Positions 44,925-54,307 of a stretch of 64,000 bases of DNA are shown here, piece by piece (position 1 is the first letter of the stretch; every line of letters starts with the position of its first letter). The position numbers and the translations under genes were made by a program. The notes below the pieces were generated by a model, which did no database searches, was not told where the DNA came from, and saw nothing but the letters and a program-made list of their open reading frames with translations. Origin of the DNA: Verrucomicrobiales bacterium (GTDB lineage Bacteria; Verrucomicrobiota; Verrucomicrobiia; Verrucomicrobiales; DEV007); NCBI GenBank assembly GCA_002698785.1, contig PAAG01000009.1, positions 62,001 through 126,000 of the forward strand, read 5' to 3'.

Positions 44925-46451
44925 ATGGGGGATTTTACTAGCGATGGCACTGGAAGTGCTAATAAGGAGGAGATGCTGGATCTCTTTTCCAATTACGAAG
45001 TCGGCGAATACTTTGACGAAGCTGTAACGTCTGAGGACGGTAAGCCACGTCTATCATACGAAGAGACCGTAAATTACTTTTCCAATCTCACTAAAGGGGA
45101 TATGGACGCGAGTTTGCGATCTCTGGAGAGATTGTTTTTGAAGCAGGGTGTTACTTTTACTGTTTATTCGGACGGTCAGGGGACTGAGCGTATTTTTCCT
45201 TTTGATCCGTTTCCGAGGATCATTCCCGCGGATGAGTGGGCTGGTGTGGAAGCTGGTTTGCGACAGCGAATCAAAGCGCTCAACATGTTCCTGAAAGACA
45301 TCTATTCAGAACGGAGGATTTTGAAGGAAGGTGTGGTCCCTGACTACCTGGTCAAGACATCCAAGCACAACCGTTCGGAGTTTGCCGGACTGGAGCTTCC
45401 GCACGACACCTACATCCATATTTGTGGAACGGACCTCATTCGGGACAATGAGGGGACCTATCGAGTGCTGGAAGACAACGGGCGCTGTCCATCCGGTGTC
45501 TCCTACATGCTCGAAAACCGCTTGGCGATGAAGAGAACATTTCCCGATCTCTATCGCCAGATGGGAATCGAACCGGTGCGCAACTATCCGACAGAACTAT
45601 TGAAAACCCTTCAGTCAGTTTCTCCTCGCCAGCAGGATACACCTGTCTGCGTTCTGCTCACTCCTGGGCATTTCAACAGCGCATATTTCGAACACACCTT
45701 TCTCGCCCAGCAAATGGGTATCGAGATCGTCGAAGGACGAGACCTTACCGTCGACAATGACCGAGTCTACATGCACACCACGAACGGCCTCGTGCAGGTG
45801 GATGTAATCTATCGAAGGATTGACGACGATTTCCTCGATCCGAAATTTTTCCGCAGGGATTCCATGTTAGGAGTTCCGAATTTGATGAAAGCCTACCGCG
45901 CCGGGAACGTTTCGCTCGTAAATGCGATCGGAACAGGAGTTGCCGACGATAAGGCAACGTACGCTTACGTTCCTGACATGATCCGATTCTATCTGTCGGA
46001 AGAGCCGATTCTCGCAAACGTAGACACCTTTCTTGGTGGACGAGAAGATGACCTGAAATACATGCTCGAAAACATGGAAGATCTCGTCATCAAGGCTGTG
46101 GACGAAGCTGGTGGATACGGAATGCTCCTCGGGCCGTATTCCACAAAGGAAGAAATAGAAAGTTTTCGACAGAAAGTTAAAGCGAATCCCCGTGGATACA
46201 TTGGCCAGCCAGTGATCCAGCTCTCACGACATCCCACTTTTGTGGACGGAAAGTTGGAAGGAAGACACATTGATCTACGACCGTTTATTTTGACGGGGAA
46301 AGAGACTTCCGTCATCCCGGGAGGTCTGACTCGAGTTGCCTTGAGGAAAGGTTCGCTGGTCGTCAATTCCTCACAGGGCGGAGGCAGTAAAGACACATGG
46401 GTGCTTCGAGACCCTGCTACGTTCCCTGCGCCTGAAACCCCCACGAACTAA
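44925..46451 (+). CDS. Circularly permuted ATP-grasp protein (type 2), split-system copy
   Basis: 508 residues of the DUF404/DUF407 (COG2308) family. Visible marks are [20 protein letters not shown] (about 88-107), the [19 protein letters not shown] stretch (about 182-200), [13 protein letters not shown] (about 388-400) and the ending [20 protein letters not shown]. Such proteins are predicted to ligate amino groups to carboxylates with ATP. The alpha-E gene follows after 6 bases and a transglutaminase-DUF2126 gene after that, so the three form one operon. The same architecture recurs in a second, fused form just downstream. Confidence 0.93.
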   Translation: MGDFTSDGTGSANKEEMLDLFSNYEVGEYFDEAVTSEDGKPRLSYEETVNYFSNLTKGDMDASLRSLERLFLKQGVTFTVYSDGQGTERIFPFDPFPRIIPADEWAGVEAGLRQRIKALNMFLKDIYSERRILKEGVVPDYLVKTSKHNRSEFAGLELPHDTYIHICGTDLIRDNEGTYRVLEDNGRCPSGVSYMLENRLAMKRTFPDLYRQMGIEPVRNYPTELLKTLQSVSPRQQDTPVCVLLTPGHFNSAYFEHTFLAQQMGIEIVEGRDLTVDNDRVYMHTTNGLVQVDVIYRRIDDDFLDPKFFRRDSMLGVPNLMKAYRAGNVSLVNAIGTGVADDKATYAYVPDMIRFYLSEEPILANVDTFLGGREDDLKYMLENMEDLVIKAVDEAGGYGMLLGPYSTKEEIESFRQKVKANPRGYIGQPVIQLSRHPTFVDGKLEGRHIDLRPFILTGKETSVIPGGLTRVALRKGSLVVNSSQGGGSKDTWVLRDPATFPAPETPTN

Positions 46452-46457
46452 TTACTT

Positions 46458-47459
46458 ATGCTCTCAAGAGTTGCAGAAAGTCTTTTTTGGATGAGCCGCC
46501 ATATTGAGCGGGCAGATAACCTCGCTCGCCTCGTTACGGCTCATCAGAATGAATTAATGGATACGACCTCGGCGATGTCCGGGGAAGCACATGTCTGGCA
46601 CCCGTTGTTGGAAGTGACCGCCATGGGAGACGAGAGTTCTTCCGAAGGAGTGGTCACCTATATGGTGAGTTCCGAAGACAACCTCGATAGCATTGTGAAC
46701 TGTGTTTTTCAGGCGAGGGAAAATGCCCGAGCCATTCGGGACCAGATTTCCGATGAGATGTGGTTGGAGTTGAATGAACTTCGGCTCGACATCAAAAACC
46801 TCGACCCGTCTGGGCCTGATTATCATCAGACCATTTGCGAGATGGTAATGCGGTCTGCTCTTCAGTTTCGCGGAATCGTCGCCACAACTCTTCCGCGGAC
46901 TGATGTGTGGGCTTTTCAGGCTTTGGGGGAATACATTGAGCGTGCCGACAAGACGAGCCGTATTGTCGATTTGCCGCACTTCCTTCCTGACGATGATTCC
47001 GGCAGTGCATGGAACACCATGCTACGCGCTTGCAGTGCCACGGCGGAATACCGTCAAAAATACGGAGGAGAAGTGAACTCGGTGAACGCACCGACACTTC
47101 TTCTGCTTTCGACTACATTTCCGAGGTCGGTTCGCTACTGCGTAAAGCGGATGAACGAGCTGCTTCACAGAATTTCAGGATCCGCCGACGATGACTACAC
47201 CAACGAGGCGGAGCGCGCGACTGGCGCTCTCCTTGCTCGCATCAATTACTCAGGTGTGGAAGAGATTGGTGAGATGGGGCTTCACGAGTATGTCGACGCG
47301 ATCCAAGTGGATTTGAACAACATCGGTTTTCAGATCGGGATGCGCTACTTCCTGAGAACGTGGGATGCACCACCGGCCAGTGCAGAAGAATATGTGACGA
47401 GCCGCATGCAGGCTCAGGCCTGGAGACATCAGCAGCAGCAGGAACAACAACAGCAATAA
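46458..47459 (+). CDS. Alpha-E domain protein (DUF403)
   Basis: 333 residues of the alpha-helical alpha-E family (COG2307), starting MLSRVAESLFWMSRHIERAD. The whole protein is helical, without membrane segments or an evident metal site. It ends in an unusual poly-glutamine tail (HQQQQEQQQQ, encoded by CAG/CAA repeats, 47430-47456). In known gene neighbourhoods alpha-E, ATP-grasp and transglutaminase proteins go together. It lies 6 bases after the ATP-grasp gene and 25 before the next. Confidence 0.93.
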   Translation: MLSRVAESLFWMSRHIERADNLARLVTAHQNELMDTTSAMSGEAHVWHPLLEVTAMGDESSSEGVVTYMVSSEDNLDSIVNCVFQARENARAIRDQISDEMWLELNELRLDIKNLDPSGPDYHQTICEMVMRSALQFRGIVATTLPRTDVWAFQALGEYIERADKTSRIVDLPHFLPDDDSGSAWNTMLRACSATAEYRQKYGGEVNSVNAPTLLLLSTTFPRSVRYCVKRMNELLHRISGSADDDYTNEAERATGALLARINYSGVEEIGEMGLHEYVDAIQVDLNNIGFQIGMRYFLRTWDAPPASAEEYVTSRMQAQAWRHQQQQEQQQQ

Positions 47460-47484
47460 ATACCTTCCCGAAACACATCCTTGT

Positions 47485-50400
47485 ATGTCAATCAACGTAG
47501 CGCTTTACCATCGTACCACCTACAAGTACGAAAAAGAGATCACGGTACACCCGCAGATCGTTCGGCTCAGACCGGCACCTCACTGCCGCACACCCATCCT
47601 CTCATATTCTCTTAGGATTGAGCCAGCCGAGCACTTCATAAACTGGCAGCAGGATGCCTACGGAAACTACCTCGCTCGATTGGTATTTCCGGAGAAGACA
47701 GACGTTTTCGATATTACAGTCGACTTGGTGGCCGATATGACGTCGGTCAATCCATTCGATTTCTTCATCGAAACATCTGCGGAAGAGTATCCTTTTCAGT
47801 ACAATGATAGGGTGAAAGTTGATTTGGCTCCGTATCTTGAGCTCTCTCCGTGTTCTTTCGCACTCGATCTACTTGTCGAAGATTTGGCGCCGAAGAAAAA
47901 GCTTCGGACAATCGATTTTCTGGTCCAGTTGAATCAGAAACTTCAGAGCATGATTGCCTACCAGATCCGCATGGAGCCTGGGGTGCAGAGTTGTCAGGAG
48001 ACGCTCGACAGGGGAAAGGGTTCATGCCGAGACTCTGCGTTTCTCTTAGCTCAGTTGCTACGGCGGTTTGGACTGGCCTCACGATTTGTTTCTGGCTATC
48101 TCGTTCAGCTCGCATCCGATGAGAAATCTCTCGATGGCCCTTCCGGACCGGAGAGTGATTTCACTGATTTGCACGCTTGGACAGAAGTCTATTTGCCTGG
48201 CGCTGGGTGGGTAGGTCTCGATCCAACATCCGGTTTGATGGCTGGTGAGGGACACATCCCTCTCGCGTGTACTCCAGAACCTACAAGTGCTGCACCTGTG
48301 ACTGGAGCGGTTGAGCCATGCGAGACTGAATTCGAATTCGCCAACGAAGTCACACGAGTTCACGAAGATCCAAGGGTCACCAAGCCTTACACTGAATCTG
48401 AGTGGAAGTCCGTGTTTGAAGTGGGTGAGGAAGTCGACAGGAGGCTCAATGCTGGCGATGTCAGGCTGACGATGGGTGGGGAACCTACCTTTGTGTCAAT
48501 CGACGACATGGAAGGTTCTGAATGGAATACCGTTGCCGACAGTCCGAAGAAGAGGGAACTCGCGATCGATCTGACATACCGTCTTCAGGAAGCTTTCGCA
48601 CCGGGCGGTATGATCTGGTTTGGGGAAGGGAAGTGGTATCCCGGAGAGCCGCTGCCACGTTGGGCCTACGGCATATTCTGGCGAAAAGATGGATTTCCAA
48701 TTTGGCGAGATAGATCACTGCTTGCTGATCCGGCTCGTGCAGGATCGTGCGAGATTGAGGATGCCGGGAAGATGGCTCACAAACTCGCCGAGGTTCTGCG
48801 TATTCCTGATGAGTGTGTAGTTCCAGCTTTTGAAGATATCGAGTATTACCGCTGGTGGGCGGGAACTCTTCCATCATTCGAGAAAATCGATGATGCCAGT
48901 GAGAATGATACGTTGGAGCGTCGTCGTCTGGCGGAGCTTGAGAGGCGAGGGATCGATAAACCTGTCGGTTTTGTAATTCCGATGCTCGTCAGCGAGAGAA
49001 GCGGTCGATGGACTGGCTCGGTCTGGAATCTTCGTCGAGACAGACTTTACCTCACCCCGGGGACCTCAGCTATGGGGTTGCGGCTTCCTTTGGATTCGAT
49101 CCGCAAGGCAACGAAAAAGGACCATATCAAAGAGCGTTCTCCGATGACAAAGGGGCTCCCTCCATTGGACGAAGATCCGCTCGGTATTTACGATGGGTTT
49201 GAACAGCCGGATGTATTTGAAGATGATGGCGCTTGGGTTCCACGGACAGCAATCACTTTTGAAGTGCGCGAAGGGCGAATTCACGCGTTTCTACCTCCGA
49301 CTGGTCGAGTAGAGGATTACCTCCAGCTTGTTTCAGCCATCGAAGCTGCGGCTGTAGAATCCGGGCTGAAAGTCGTTATCGAGGGATACGAGCCTCCCAA
49401 AGACTCTCGTATTGAGAGTATGAAGGTGACGCCTGACCCAGGGGTTATCGAGGTCAATATCCACCCATCGGCAAGTTGGAAGGAACTGGTCGAGCGCACA
49501 TCTCGTCTCTACGAAGAAGCGAGGCTGTCACGTCTGGGAACGGAAAAGTTCATGATCGATGGGCGCCATACCGGAACCGGTGGTGGTAACCACGTCGTTA
49601 TTGGTGGTCAAACTCCCGCCGATAGTCCCTTCCTGAGGCGTCCGGATCTACTGGCCAGCCTTGTGACCTACTGGCAGCATCACCCTGGACTTTCCTACTT
49701 GTTTTCGGGGCTGTTCATCGGACCTACAAGTCAGGCCCCTCGCGTGGATGAAGCGCGCGACGACCAGTTGTATGAGTTGGAGATTGCTGTTGCCGCTCTT
49801 CACCGGGGCGTGAGCAACCCGGGAATGGTGGATCGCATCATGCGCCACCTCCTCACTGACCTGACAGGGAACACTCACCGCGCAGAATTCTGTATCGATA
49901 AGATGTGTTCTCCGGACTCGGCGTCTGGACAGCTCGGATTGCTTGAACTGCGTGCATTTGAGATGCCTCCGCACAAACATATGGCGTTGGTGCAGTCGCT
50001 TCTCGTACGTGCGCTCATTGCCATGTTCTGGGATAAACCATTCAAGGCTCGCCCGGTGCGTTGGGGCACAGCTCTACACGACCGTTTTCTTCTCCCTCAT
50101 TTTGTGTGGGAAGACGTGCGAGAGGTATGTGAGGATCTACAGGCGGTCGGGATACCATTTCAGTTGGAATGGCTTGCTCCGTTCCAGGAATTCAGATTTC
50201 CACGCTTCGGAACTGTTGTTCACAAGGGAATGAAGCTTGAAGTGAGGACTGCCTTGGAGCCTTGGCACGTTTTAGGAGAAGAGTCTTCCAGTCAGGGTAC
50301 TTCTCGCTACGTTGATTCCTCCCTGGAAAGACTTCAGGTTCTCGTGACAGGAATCAACAAAAGCCGTCACGTTCTGCTCTGCAACGGCCGTAGAGTGCCG

Positions 50401-50838
50401 CTGACCGACACCGGAGTGAACCAGGAGTTTGTCGGTGGTGTCAGATTCAAGGCATGGAACCCAGTATCATCTTTGCATCCGATGATCGACGCACAATCAG
50501 AGTTGGTATTTGATATCGTCGATGTGCGAAATAAGAAATCCATCGGAGGATGCGTTTACTACGTTTCCCACCCGGGAGGCAGAAGCTTCGAAACATTCCC
50601 AGTCAATGCGCGCGAGGCGGAATCCCGCCGTATCGCTCGATTCTGGGAAGATGGGCACACTGCGGGCACGATTGAAGTGGATACTGTCGTTCCTCCTCCG
50701 AGTGGTTCAGGGCGATTTGAAGCTCGGCCTGGAGGTGTTGATCTTACGGTAGTTCCGCAGGAATGGCCGAATCTGGAGTTTCCACATACCCTTGATTTGC
50801 GTGCTCCTTCGGGCTTGCAAGCTTTTGATTACGAGTAA
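47485..50838 (+). CDS. Transglutaminase-DUF2126 fusion protein
   Basis: 1117 residues. An N-terminal bacterial transglutaminase-like region (about 1-90) leads to the transglutaminase core with the triad C181 (GSCRDSA), H230 (LHAWTEV) and D246 (LDPTSG). Residues about 320-1110 are the DUF2126 region, with VRLTMGGEPTFVS, GTGGGNHVVIGG and RAEFCIDKMCSP stretches, which often look like an amidoligase-related or circularly permuted fold. Large multi-domain fusion of this kind is known in COG1305/COG4196-type proteins. It is the last of the split set and is followed at 11 bases by the fused set. Confidence 0.92.
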   Translation: MSINVALYHRTTYKYEKEITVHPQIVRLRPAPHCRTPILSYSLRIEPAEHFINWQQDAYGNYLARLVFPEKTDVFDITVDLVADMTSVNPFDFFIETSAEEYPFQYNDRVKVDLAPYLELSPCSFALDLLVEDLAPKKKLRTIDFLVQLNQKLQSMIAYQIRMEPGVQSCQETLDRGKGSCRDSAFLLAQLLRRFGLASRFVSGYLVQLASDEKSLDGPSGPESDFTDLHAWTEVYLPGAGWVGLDPTSGLMAGEGHIPLACTPEPTSAAPVTGAVEPCETEFEFANEVTRVHEDPRVTKPYTESEWKSVFEVGEEVDRRLNAGDVRLTMGGEPTFVSIDDMEGSEWNTVADSPKKRELAIDLTYRLQEAFAPGGMIWFGEGKWYPGEPLPRWAYGIFWRKDGFPIWRDRSLLADPARAGSCEIEDAGKMAHKLAEVLRIPDECVVPAFEDIEYYRWWAGTLPSFEKIDDASENDTLERRRLAELERRGIDKPVGFVIPMLVSERSGRWTGSVWNLRRDRLYLTPGTSAMGLRLPLDSIRKATKKDHIKERSPMTKGLPPLDEDPLGIYDGFEQPDVFEDDGAWVPRTAITFEVREGRIHAFLPPTGRVEDYLQLVSAIEAAAVESGLKVVIEGYEPPKDSRIESMKVTPDPGVIEVNIHPSASWKELVERTSRLYEEARLSRLGTEKFMIDGRHTGTGGGNHVVIGGQTPADSPFLRRPDLLASLVTYWQHHPGLSYLFSGLFIGPTSQAPRVDEARDDQLYELEIAVAALHRGVSNPGMVDRIMRHLLTDLTGNTHRAEFCIDKMCSPDSASGQLGLLELRAFEMPPHKHMALVQSLLVRALIAMFWDKPFKARPVRWGTALHDRFLLPHFVWEDVREVCEDLQAVGIPFQLEWLAPFQEFRFPRFGTVVHKGMKLEVRTALEPWHVLGEESSSQGTSRYVDSSLERLQVLVTGINKSRHVLLCNGRRVPLTDTGVNQEFVGGVRFKAWNPVSSLHPMIDAQSELVFDIVDVRNKKSIGGCVYYVSHPGGRSFETFPVNAREAESRRIARFWEDGHTAGTIEVDTVVPPPSGSGRFEARPGGVDLTVVPQEWPNLEFPHTLDLRAPSGLQAFDYE

Positions 50839-50849
50839 GTTTCGGGGCG

Positions 50850-53369
50850 ATGCAGCCTCCCCCGATGCCTTTTCCGCCTATGACCCGAGAGCAGTTAGAT
50901 GTTGTCGGCTATAGCGCCTTCCCTGGAAGGCGTGACGAGGCTATGTCGGCAGACGGAAAGTTGGCTCCTGAATGGCATGACCTTTTTGAGTCGATTCATC
51001 GACACGGGAATAGTGTCCTGACGAACTGGAGAATCGTCGCAGCACGAATTTCCAGGGAGAGAGGAATGGCCTACCGACCGGCCAGTGTTGAGCCGGGTAG
51101 TATGGAAGGGTGGTCTCTTGACCCCATTCCCTGGATTTTCTCCCCAGACGAGTGGGCCAAGCTCGAAAAGGGGATCTCTCAGCGGAGCCGGTTGTATGAA
51201 GCTCTGCTAGCGGATGTTTATGGGGAGCAGCGGCTGATGAAGGAAAAGGTCTTTCCAGCTGAGTTGGTTTTGTCGAACAAAGGCTATCTCCGAGCACTGC
51301 GGGATCTGACTCCTGGCAACGGGGTGGTCGGATTGGGATTGTGTGCATTCGATATCGCCCACGATCTGGCTGGTCAGTCTTTCGTGGTAAATGATCGGTT
51401 CGATTGTCCTTATGGGCTAGGACTGGCTCTCGAGAACAGGACAGTGGTGAACAAAGTTCTGCCACGATTGTTCCGTCGATGTGGTGTCCAGAGGATTGGG
51501 CAGTTTTACGTGGACTGGTTTGAGAATTTGTCTGCATGCAGTCCGGCCGCCGGCAAGGCGCCGGTGATCGTCATTCTTGATTCTTCCACAAGCGGGGAAG
51601 ACTCCGAGCTCAGCTTTCTTGCCAACTATTGCGGAATCGCGCGGGTGCACCCCTCAGATCTCACCGTGCGTGATGGCAGGGTCTGGATCAAGACTCTGGG
51701 AGGGCTGGTGGCTGTCGATGCCATCTGGAAGATGAAGCCGGGCCGAATGGTCGATTCCCTCGAGACAGAAAAACCAGAGCGCCCTGGCGTGGCAGGTCTC
51801 TTTGAAGCAATGCGGGCTGGATCCGTTGCCGTTGCGAGTCATCCAGGGGCTGAGGTTCTTCAATCTCCCGCGCTCTACCCTTATTTGCCCAAAATCTGCC
51901 GAGCATTGTTCGGTGAAGAGCTGCTCATCCCGCCGGTTGCCACATGGTGGTGTGGTCAGAAAAAGGAGCTTTCACATGTTCTTGCGAACCTTTCGAGAAT
52001 GGTGATCAAGCCTGCGGGACATCATCACGAGTTTCCGACATATTACGCAAGTCGATTGAGTGAAACTGAGCTTTCCGAACTCAGGGCGCAGATAGAAGCG
52101 AATCCGGCAGCATATGTTGGCGAAGAAGAACTTAACATTTCTACCGTGCCGACCTCACGTGGGGATGAGTTGGTTCCGCGAGGTGCCGTTCTCCGTACGT
52201 TTGCTTTTGTTCATCGGGAAGGGCATGCGCAAGTAATGCCGGGGGGATTGGCCCGAGTCAGCACTGCTGATGGAGCCTTTGTGTCGACTCGGACAAGCGG
52301 GGAATCAAAAGATGTCTGGGTGCGGTCGCCGGAGCAGGCAGAACCGTTCAGCATTGCTTCCGTTGTGGACAGCTCCCGGATCAAGGCGCCCGAGATTACG
52401 GCCAGTCGGACGGGAGAGAATCTTTTCTGGGCAGGTCGCTATGCTGAGCGGACCGATACCATTTCGCGATTCGCTACTAGAGCACTGGAGGGGCAAATAC
52501 GGGGATTTTCTCTCGAGCCAGACTTTGAGGCTGAGCACGAGAAGATTCTTCTATCTGTTCTGTTTCAGCTGTTCGAAGTGCCCCACAACCTCGATGCTGA
52601 GCCAGATCCCGAAAAGCGTCTGGGCCAGGTTCTGGTCGACCGGACGTCCATTGTTGGCATCACATACAACCTGGAACGGTTTCACAACGCTGCCCAGGCA
52701 ACTTGGGAAGAGTGGTCTCCTGCCAGCATTCTCGCGATCGGCTCGTGCTACAATGGCTGGAAGACAGGAACAGAGAACATGGCTTCCAGTTTTCATCTCA
52801 GTTCGGTTGTCGAAACGCTTCAACTGAATCTTGCCGCGTTTCTTGGCCTCAACCTTGATAGCATGACAAGGGACGAGGGCTGGGCACTTCTCGATGCCGG
52901 GAGGCGAATCGAACGAGCTTCCAATATCTGCAGCCTCCTTGATATCCTGTTGGGCAGCGGGTTCGAGGAAGACATGGAAACGCTCCTCAATGAGTCATTC
53001 CTTTTCATTCTCGACAGTGTTCGAACCTTCCAGAGTAAGTTCCACGAGATTCCTAAAACAGCCCTTACCTGGAGACTTCTGGTCGGTGAACCAGACTACC
53101 CAAGGTCTGTCAGGAACCTGCTTGGGCGCCTTGAGGAAGTGCTGAAAAAACTGCCTGATCCACCTCATCAGGCAGCGCCATGGACCCTTTTGTCACCGAT
53201 GATTCAACAATTGGACACCTTCCTGGAGCAGTTCGATGCGGATTTGGATGCAGACATCTTTACTGTGGAAAAAGCCAGTGCAATGGTTAATCAGTTAGGG
53301 ATGTTTTTCGCCAATCTTTCGGACGAAATTACCGTGAGCTATTTCAGCCACGCTAAGAAGGGGCAATGA
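50850..53369 (+). CDS. Fused circularly permuted ATP-grasp / alpha-E protein
   Basis: 839 residues combining both proteins of the split set in one chain. The first part (about 60-490) is ATP-grasp: PIPWIFSPDEWAKLEKGISQ (about 91-110), VVNDRFDCPYGLGLALENR, MVIKPAGHHHEF and AQVMPGGLARVS. The second (about 520-835) is alpha-E, starting ASRTGENLFWAGRYAERTDT. The N-terminal 40 residues are a proline-rich extension. The gene overlaps the next one by 4 bases (ATGA), so both products are probably made together. Confidence 0.93.
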   Translation: MQPPPMPFPPMTREQLDVVGYSAFPGRRDEAMSADGKLAPEWHDLFESIHRHGNSVLTNWRIVAARISRERGMAYRPASVEPGSMEGWSLDPIPWIFSPDEWAKLEKGISQRSRLYEALLADVYGEQRLMKEKVFPAELVLSNKGYLRALRDLTPGNGVVGLGLCAFDIAHDLAGQSFVVNDRFDCPYGLGLALENRTVVNKVLPRLFRRCGVQRIGQFYVDWFENLSACSPAAGKAPVIVILDSSTSGEDSELSFLANYCGIARVHPSDLTVRDGRVWIKTLGGLVAVDAIWKMKPGRMVDSLETEKPERPGVAGLFEAMRAGSVAVASHPGAEVLQSPALYPYLPKICRALFGEELLIPPVATWWCGQKKELSHVLANLSRMVIKPAGHHHEFPTYYASRLSETELSELRAQIEANPAAYVGEEELNISTVPTSRGDELVPRGAVLRTFAFVHREGHAQVMPGGLARVSTADGAFVSTRTSGESKDVWVRSPEQAEPFSIASVVDSSRIKAPEITASRTGENLFWAGRYAERTDTISRFATRALEGQIRGFSLEPDFEAEHEKILLSVLFQLFEVPHNLDAEPDPEKRLGQVLVDRTSIVGITYNLERFHNAAQATWEEWSPASILAIGSCYNGWKTGTENMASSFHLSSVVETLQLNLAAFLGLNLDSMTRDEGWALLDAGRRIERASNICSLLDILLGSGFEEDMETLLNESFLFILDSVRTFQSKFHEIPKTALTWRLLVGEPDYPRSVRNLLGRLEEVLKKLPDPPHQAAPWTLLSPMIQQLDTFLEQFDADLDADIFTVEKASAMVNQLGMFFANLSDEITVSYFSHAKKGQ

Positions 53370-54250
53370 GTGAGATACGATATAGGGTCCGCCACCTCAC
53401 GCGGTACAGGTATACGGGGAGAATCGATCTCTGCCACAGCCTGTGTCGGTTGGTTCCTCTTGAAAACGATACGCAGGAGTTGTTGTCCCACCGGCTCGAC
53501 ATCTCGCCCGATCCTCAGTTTCAGTCTGACCGAATGGACTACTTTGGGAATAATCGGCAATATTTTTCGATCCAGACCACGCACGAGCAGCTTGAGGTCG
53601 TTTCGAACTTCGCGATCACAAAGCGGATGGTGGAGAAGAAACTGCTACCGTCAGAATTGAATTGGGAGCAGATTCGCACTGCGATCGGGAAAACGGCGCA
53701 AGATGCGGAAGGGAACTGGTTATTAGATTTTCTCATGCCGTCCCGGGCCTGCGTGATGACTCCTGAGATTGTCGAATTCGTCCAGCCTAGTCTTCTTCCC
53801 GATCTCGATGTGCTTGCATTAGTTCGAGAGCTCACCACACGGATTTACACCGAGTTTGAGTATGTCCCTGGCGCGACAGACAACTACACGCCGGTGGAGA
53901 CTGTCCTGAAAAACAGAAAAGGAGTGTGCCAGGATTTCGCCCATGTCCTCCTGACCTGTCTTCGGCATCTGAAAATTCCGGCACGGTATGTGAGCGGTTA
54001 TCTGGAAACTCTTCCGCCTCCGGGCGAGGAAAAGCTTCAGGGAGCCGATGCGACTCATGCATGGATCGAAGCATACACACCGAAGACAGGATGGGTGGGA
54101 TTTGACCCGACAAATGACATGCTCGCCGCCGAGCAGCACTTGAAGCTTGCTCATGGGCGCGATTATTTTGACGTGCAGCCGCTCAAAGGGATTTTCGTAG
54201 GAAGCAGCAGGCAGAAGCTCTCAGTTGAGGTGGATGTTGAACGATTCTAA
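53366..54250 (+). CDS. Transglutaminase-like protein (second set)
   Basis: 294 residues: an N-terminal beta domain typical of bacterial transglutaminases (about 1-95) and the core, with C188 in GVCQDFAHV, H231 in THAWIEAY and D247 in GFDPTND. All three residues of the triad are present. Unlike the first transglutaminase, no DUF2126 part follows. It overlaps the ATP-grasp/alpha-E gene by 4 bases. It may cross-link or cleave peptide substrates linked to the ATP-grasp reaction; no substrate is identified. Confidence 0.93.
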   Translation: MSEIRYRVRHLTRYRYTGRIDLCHSLCRLVPLENDTQELLSHRLDISPDPQFQSDRMDYFGNNRQYFSIQTTHEQLEVVSNFAITKRMVEKKLLPSELNWEQIRTAIGKTAQDAEGNWLLDFLMPSRACVMTPEIVEFVQPSLLPDLDVLALVRELTTRIYTEFEYVPGATDNYTPVETVLKNRKGVCQDFAHVLLTCLRHLKIPARYVSGYLETLPPPGEEKLQGADATHAWIEAYTPKTGWVGFDPTNDMLAAEQHLKLAHGRDYFDVQPLKGIFVGSSRQKLSVEVDVERF

Positions 54251-54307
54251 AGATCCGTGTAATTTCTGCCTTGCCTCGCGAACTGTTTGGCTGGATCGCT
54301 AAGGACT

